DNA from: Alphaproteobacteria bacterium
GTDB taxonomy: Bacteria; Pseudomonadota; Alphaproteobacteria; Rhodobacterales; Rhodobacteraceae
Length of the DNA stretch: 32,179 bases
Direction: 5' to 3'
Assembly: GCA_030431485.1 (NCBI GenBank)
Contig: JAUIIR010000052.1
Location: 1-32,179 of the forward strand
Position numbers and translations under genes: made by a program. Shown here piece after piece: positions 28,494 to 32,179 of this stretch. Numbering within the stretch: the stretch's first letter is position 1; each line of letters begins with the position of its first letter. A model generated the notes under the pieces. That model was given only the letters and a program-made list of their open reading frames with translations, did no database searches and was not told where the DNA came from.

Positions 28494-28515
28494 TGACCCA
28501 ATCTTACCGAACGCC

Positions 28516-30006
28516 CTATCCCGCGAAGCCGATGGTCGCATCAATCGCGCGCTTCCAGGCGCCGTATTTCCGATCGCGCAAATCCGCCGCCATGTCCGGT
28601 TCGAACCGGCCATCGACCGCCCATTGCGCAGCAAAGGCCTCCATGTCGGGCAGCACCCCAGCCTTGTAGCCTGCAAGCCATGCCGCCCCCATCGCGGTGG
28701 TCTCCAGCACCTTGGGACGCTCAACCGGAGCGTCGATGATGTCGGACAGGAACTGCATCGTCCAGTCGGACGCACTCATGCCGCCATCGACCCGCAACGC
28801 TGTCTCGGATTGACCTGACCAATCGGCCTTCATTGCCTCCAGCAAATCACGGGTCTGGTAACCGACGCTTTCGAGGGCGGCGCGGGCGAACTCCTCTGGC
28901 CCCGAATTGCGGGTCAGGCCAAAGATCGCGCCGCGGCATTCAGCGTTCCAATAGGGCGCGCCGAGGCCCGTGAAGGCCGGCACAAGCACAACCTCTTGCG
29001 TGTCGTCGGCCTTTTCCGCCAGAGGCTGGGTCTCTTTCGCCTCGCGGATGATCTTGAGGCCGTCACGCAGCCATTGCACCACCGCCCCCGCAATGAAGAT
29101 CGAACCTTCCAGCGCGTATGTGGGTTTGCCGTCCAACTGGTAGGCGATCGTCGTGAGCAATCGGTTTGTCGAGGTCACGGGCGTGTCGCCCGTGTTCAAA
29201 AGCGCGAAACAGCCGGTACCGTAGGTCGATTTCAGCATACCCGGTTTGAAGCACGCCTGCCCCACCGTTGCGGCCTGCTGATCGCCCGCAATACCGCCGA
29301 TCGGAATGGCGCGGCCAAAAAGATCGGCGCGGGTTTCGCCGAAATCGGCAGCGCAATCCTTGACCTCGGGCAACAGCGACATGGGGATGCCCAGCTTGTC
29401 GCAGATGGTCTTGGACCAGCGGCCTTTGCGGATGTCATAAAGCATCGTGCGCGCGGCGTTAGTGGCGTCGGTGACATGGACCTTGCCCCCGGTAAGGTTC
29501 CACACAAGCCACGTGTCCACGGTGCCGAAGGCCAGTTCCCCTGCTTCGGCCCGCGCGCGGACACCATCCACATTGTCGAGAATCCACGCGAGTTTCGTGC
29601 CGCTGAAATAGGGATCGAGCAGCAGGCCTGTGCGGTCGGTCACCACCTCTTCGAACCCTTCGGCCTTCAGCCCCTTGCACACTTCTGACGTGCGGCGATC
29701 CTGCCAGACGATGGCGTTGAACACCGGCTTGCCGGTCTTGCGATCCCAGACCAACGTCGTTTCGCGCTGGTTGGTGATGCCGATTGCCGCGATGTCTGTT
29801 GTGCCACCACCGGCTTTTTCGATGGCGGCGCGGCAGGTCGCGGCAGTGGTGGACCACAGGTCCGACGGATCATGCTCGACCCAGCCGCTTTGCGGATAAT
29901 GCTGAGTGAATTCTTCCTGCGCCGAGGCGACGACGCTGAGGGACTCGTCAAACAGGATGGCGCGCGTCGAAGTCGTGCCTTGGTCAATGGCAAGGATATG
30001 GGTCAT
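28516..30006 (-). CDS. glpK: Glycerol kinase
   Basis: A 496-residue FGGY-family kinase that phosphorylates glycerol with ATP to sn-glycerol 3-phosphate. The N-terminal phosphate loop is [13 protein letters not shown], the substrate region includes [10 protein letters not shown], and the C-terminal ATP site begins with GGMSASDW near residue 408. Length is normal for GlpK. It is downstream of a glycerol ABC transporter substrate-binding gene on the same strand, separated by a strong terminator. Its expression is therefore either from a promoter in the 129-base gap or by read-through. Confidence 0.96.
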   Translation of the reverse strand: MTHILAIDQGTTSTRAILFDESLSVVASAQEEFTQHYPQSGWVEHDPSDLWSTTAATCRAAIEKAGGGTTDIAAIGITNQRETTLVWDRKTGKPVFNAIVWQDRRTSEVCKGLKAEGFEEVVTDRTGLLLDPYFSGTKLAWILDNVDGVRARAEAGELAFGTVDTWLVWNLTGGKVHVTDATNAARTMLYDIRKGRWSKTICDKLGIPMSLLPEVKDCAADFGETRADLFGRAIPIGGIAGDQQAATVGQACFKPGMLKSTYGTGCFALLNTGDTPVTSTNRLLTTIAYQLDGKPTYALEGSIFIAGAVVQWLRDGLKIIREAKETQPLAEKADDTQEVVLVPAFTGLGAPYWNAECRGAIFGLTRNSGPEEFARAALESVGYQTRDLLEAMKADWSGQSETALRVDGGMSASDWTMQFLSDIIDAPVERPKVLETTAMGAAWLAGYKAGVLPDMEAFAAQWAVDGRFEPDMAADLRDRKYGAWKRAIDATIGFAG

Positions 30007-30092
30007 GTGCGGCGGGCCTCCTCTGGTGACGTGTTTTGTCCGCCCACTGTTTCAGGACGGCGGAAAAGGATCAAATGGGAAAGGAACAAACG

Positions 30093-30125
30093 AAAATCGG
30101 GGCGCGCTGTTCCGCGCGCCCCGAT
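30093..30125 (-). terminator. Strong terminator between the substrate-binding gene and glpK
   Basis: Two perfect 12-base arms, ATCGGGGCGCGC and GCGCGCCCCGAT, with a six-base loop lie 10 bases after the transporter gene stop. On the minus strand they are followed by TTT-C-G-TTT. It should stop or reduce transcription into glpK. Confidence 0.85.
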
Positions 30126-30135
30126 CAATGTCGGC

Positions 30136-31848
30136 TTACTGCCAGGACTGGATCAGCTCGTCATAGGAGACCGTCTGAGGCTCTTCGTCCTCGTTCTCCA
30201 GCTTGGGATACGGTGCTCCCGGCTGATCGAACCAGTACTGCGCGTCACGCTCTTCGTTCATGACCGGGCCCAGATCGCCTTGGACGCCTGCACGCTCAAG
30301 ACGCTCGAGCACGCGCTCTTGGTCCTCACAAAGTGCATCAAGCGCTTCCTGCGGGGTTTTTGCACCGGACATTGCGTCGCCGATGTTCTGCCACCACAGC
30401 TGGGCCAGCTTCGGATAATCCGGAACGTTGGTGCCGGTGGGCGACCATGCCACACGCGCCGGGGACCGGTAGAATTCCACCAGACCACCCAGTTTGTCTG
30501 CACGCTCGGTGAAGCTGTCATGCTGCACTGTGGACTCGCGGATGAAGGTCAGACCCACATGGGACTTCTTCACGTCGACGGTCTTGGACGTCACGAACTG
30601 TGCATAGAGCCATGCGGCCTTTGCACGGTCCACCGGCGTGGATTCCATCAGAGTCCAGCTGCCTGCGTCCTGGTAGCCAACCTTCTGGCCTTCTTTCCAG
30701 TAAACGCCGTGCGGGCTGGGTGCCATGCGCCACTTTGGTGTGCCGTCTTCGTTCATCACTGGCAGGCCGGGCTTCACGGTGTCGGCTGTAAACGCGGTAT
30801 ACCAGAACATCTGCTGTGCGATGTTGCCCTGTGCAGGGATCGGGCCAGCTTCTGAAAAGGTCATACCAGCCGCTGCGGGCGGTGTGTACTTTTCCAGCCA
30901 CTCGATCGCCTTGGTCACAGCGTAAACCGCAGCCGGCGAGTTCGTCGCACCGCCACGCGCTACGCAGGAACCAACGGGTTGCGAGTTCTCGTTAACACGG
31001 ATGCCCCACTCGTCGACCGGAAGGCCGTTGGGTTCACCCACGTCGCCCATGCCAGCCATGGACATCCACGCGTCAGTGTAACGCCAACCGAGCGAGGGGT
31101 CTTTCTTACCGTAGTCCATGTTGCCGAAGACTTCACCTTCAACACCCATGTGGCTCAGGTCACGGCCGGTGAAGAATTCGGCGATGTCTTCATAGGCAGA
31201 CCAGTTGACCGGAACGCCTAGGTCGTAGCCATAAGCGGCCTTGAAGTCTTCCTGGTTCTTGGGATCGTTGAACCAGTCGTAGCGGAACCAGTAGAGGTTC
31301 GCGAACTGCTGTGTCGGCAGCTGGTAAACCTTGCCATCCGGGCCGGTGGTGAAGCTGAGGCCAATGAAGTCGCTCAGATCCAGCGTCGGCAGGGTGACGT
31401 CTGCGCCCTCGCCCGCCATCCAGTCGGTCAGGTTGCGCACCTGCTGGTAGCGCCAGTGTGTGCCGATCAGGTCGGAGTCGTTGATGTAGCCGTCGTAGAT
31501 GTTCTCACCCGACTGCATCTGGGTCTGGAGCTTTTCAACCACGTCACCTTCGCCGATCAGGTCATGGGTGACCTGGATGCCGGTGATGGCTGTGAAGGCC
31601 GGCGCAAGCACCTGACTTTCGTATTCATGTGTGGTGATCGTCTCGGACACGACCTTGATTTCCATGCCCTGGAACGGCGCCGCTGCGTCCACGAAGAACT
31701 GCATCTCCGCTTCCTGCTCGGCACGGCTGAGCGACGACAGATCGCCGATCTCCGCATCGAGGAACGCACGGGCGGCGTCCATGTCGGCGAATGCCGGACC
31801 CGCAAGGATCAGCAGCGCCGCTGTTGAGGATTTCAGATTCAAGTTCAT
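30136..31848 (-). CDS. glpV: Glycerol ABC transporter substrate-binding protein (GlpV-like)
   Basis: A 570-residue periplasmic binding protein. The signal peptide is short (LKSSTAALLILAGPAFA, then DMDAARA). The mature part is an extracellular-solute-binding family 1 protein (PAFTAITGIQVTHDLIGEGDVVEKLQTQMQ, TNVPDYPKLAQLWWQNIGDA), longer than typical sugar binders, as in GlpV of the rhizobial GlpSTPQUV glycerol importer. Adjacent DUF2160 and glpK genes support glycerol as the substrate. GGGAGG seven bases upstream fixes the start at 31848; the frame remains open further upstream without coding character. A terminator follows directly. Confidence 0.88.
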   Translation of the reverse strand: MNLNLKSSTAALLILAGPAFADMDAARAFLDAEIGDLSSLSRAEQEAEMQFFVDAAAPFQGMEIKVVSETITTHEYESQVLAPAFTAITGIQVTHDLIGEGDVVEKLQTQMQSGENIYDGYINDSDLIGTHWRYQQVRNLTDWMAGEGADVTLPTLDLSDFIGLSFTTGPDGKVYQLPTQQFANLYWFRYDWFNDPKNQEDFKAAYGYDLGVPVNWSAYEDIAEFFTGRDLSHMGVEGEVFGNMDYGKKDPSLGWRYTDAWMSMAGMGDVGEPNGLPVDEWGIRVNENSQPVGSCVARGGATNSPAAVYAVTKAIEWLEKYTPPAAAGMTFSEAGPIPAQGNIAQQMFWYTAFTADTVKPGLPVMNEDGTPKWRMAPSPHGVYWKEGQKVGYQDAGSWTLMESTPVDRAKAAWLYAQFVTSKTVDVKKSHVGLTFIRESTVQHDSFTERADKLGGLVEFYRSPARVAWSPTGTNVPDYPKLAQLWWQNIGDAMSGAKTPQEALDALCEDQERVLERLERAGVQGDLGPVMNEERDAQYWFDQPGAPYPKLENEDEEPQTVSYDELIQSWQ

Positions 31849-31894
31849 TAGGTACCTCCCAGTTATTGAGAACTTGGTTGAAAGGTGGCATCGC

Positions 31895-31906
31895 CCCGAA
31901 ATCGGG
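31895..31906. other. Small stem-loop between the glpU-like and glpV-like genes
   Basis: CCCGAAATCGGG is a short perfect inverted repeat in the 77-base gap before the substrate-binding gene. Such stems often mark processing points that let binding-protein mRNA outlive the rest of a transporter transcript; that is inference. Confidence 0.3.
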
Positions 31907-31925
31907 ACAGTGCCGGCTTTTTCGT

Positions 31926-32179
31926 TCACACCCAGCGAAACACCGCTGCGGCGTAGAGCGCGCAAACCGCCATTGCCCAGGGCTGGTTTTCGCCAACCAG
32001 GCCAAGCCATGCGATATTGATGAAAGCGCTGCCCAGAAGCGTGATGAACAAACGATCACCACGCGTCGTTTCGATCCGCAGGATGCCCACGCGGGGCGTC
32101 TCGGGGAATTTGATTGCAAGGACTGTAAAGACGATCAACAAGCTCGCGATGACCATGAAGAAAATCGCGGTCGGCCATG
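31926..32179 (-). CDS. glpU: DUF2160 membrane protein of a glycerol transporter operon (GlpU-like, partial)
   Basis: The frame is open to the window edge, giving about 84 residues of a small inner-membrane protein with three hydrophobic stretches (FFMVIASLLIVFTVLAI, ITLLGSAFINIAWLGLV and a C-terminal MAVCALYAAAVF). The WPTAIFF opening and the RIETTRGDRLFITLLGSAF core match DUF2160 proteins of Glp-type glycerol ABC operons. An in-frame ATG at 32156 exists, but the conserved residues continue upstream of it, so the true start is outside the window. Its function in the importer is not known. Confidence 0.82.
   Translation of the reverse strand, partial: WPTAIFFMVIASLLIVFTVLAIKFPETPRVGILRIETTRGDRLFITLLGSAFINIAWLGLVGENQPWAMAVCALYAAAVFRWV

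Overview
This window looks like a chromosomal segment of an alphaproteobacterium of the Rhodobacteraceae, most likely the Roseobacter group. The basis is GC-rich coding DNA, a propionyl-CoA/methylmalonyl-CoA gene set with a PccR-type (ScfR family) regulator and TTTGCAAA operators, a DUF6497 protein, a glycerol ABC transporter of the GlpSTPQUV type, a bacteriochlorophyll gene pair (bchE-bchJ) preceded by FnrL- and PpsR-type boxes, and a hairpin repeat that I recall as common in Rhodobacterales intergenic regions. The species cannot be named from the sequence alone.

Layout. 1-243 is the end of a peptide-type ABC permease. 457-4799 holds a YeeE/YedE sulfur transporter (+) and a run of minus-strand housekeeping genes: small exported protein, EEP-family hydrolase, TerB/J-domain protein, GNAT acetyltransferase and VOC protein. 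4865-16112 is the propionate block. It contains methylmalonyl-CoA mutase, a DUF4174 protein, pccA, two small lipoproteins and a hypothetical protein, a DUF6497 protein, pccB, an MFS exporter and pccR. 16194-19355 carries an amidase, an excalibur-domain lipoprotein and gatA-gatC. 19476-20672 is an HWE histidine kinase. 20855-23120 is bchJ-bchE, with a divergent UPF0173 hydrolase at 23259. Then come an OmpA-family protein, an O-acetylhomoserine sulfhydrylase (metY) and a quinone oxidoreductase. 28516-32179 is the end of a glycerol uptake operon: glycerol kinase, substrate-binding protein and a truncated DUF2160 membrane protein.

How the genes work together. PccA and PccB carboxylate propionyl-CoA, and the mutase converts the product to succinyl-CoA. 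PccR probably senses the pathway and acts at TTTGCAAA clusters upstream of pccB and of pccR itself. The bchE promoter carries two TGT-N12-ACA boxes 7 bp apart, the second overlapping a perfect FNR-type box. This is the arrangement expected for oxygen-controlled photosynthesis genes, although no other photosynthesis gene lies in the window.

I found no CRISPR array, tRNA, rRNA, insertion sequence or prophage. Most of the window is ordinary core genome. The best second-look items are the bchE control region and its isolated setting, the PccR operators flanking an MFS gene, and an orphan terminator with an upstream hairpin at 10280-10369 that may mark a small RNA.
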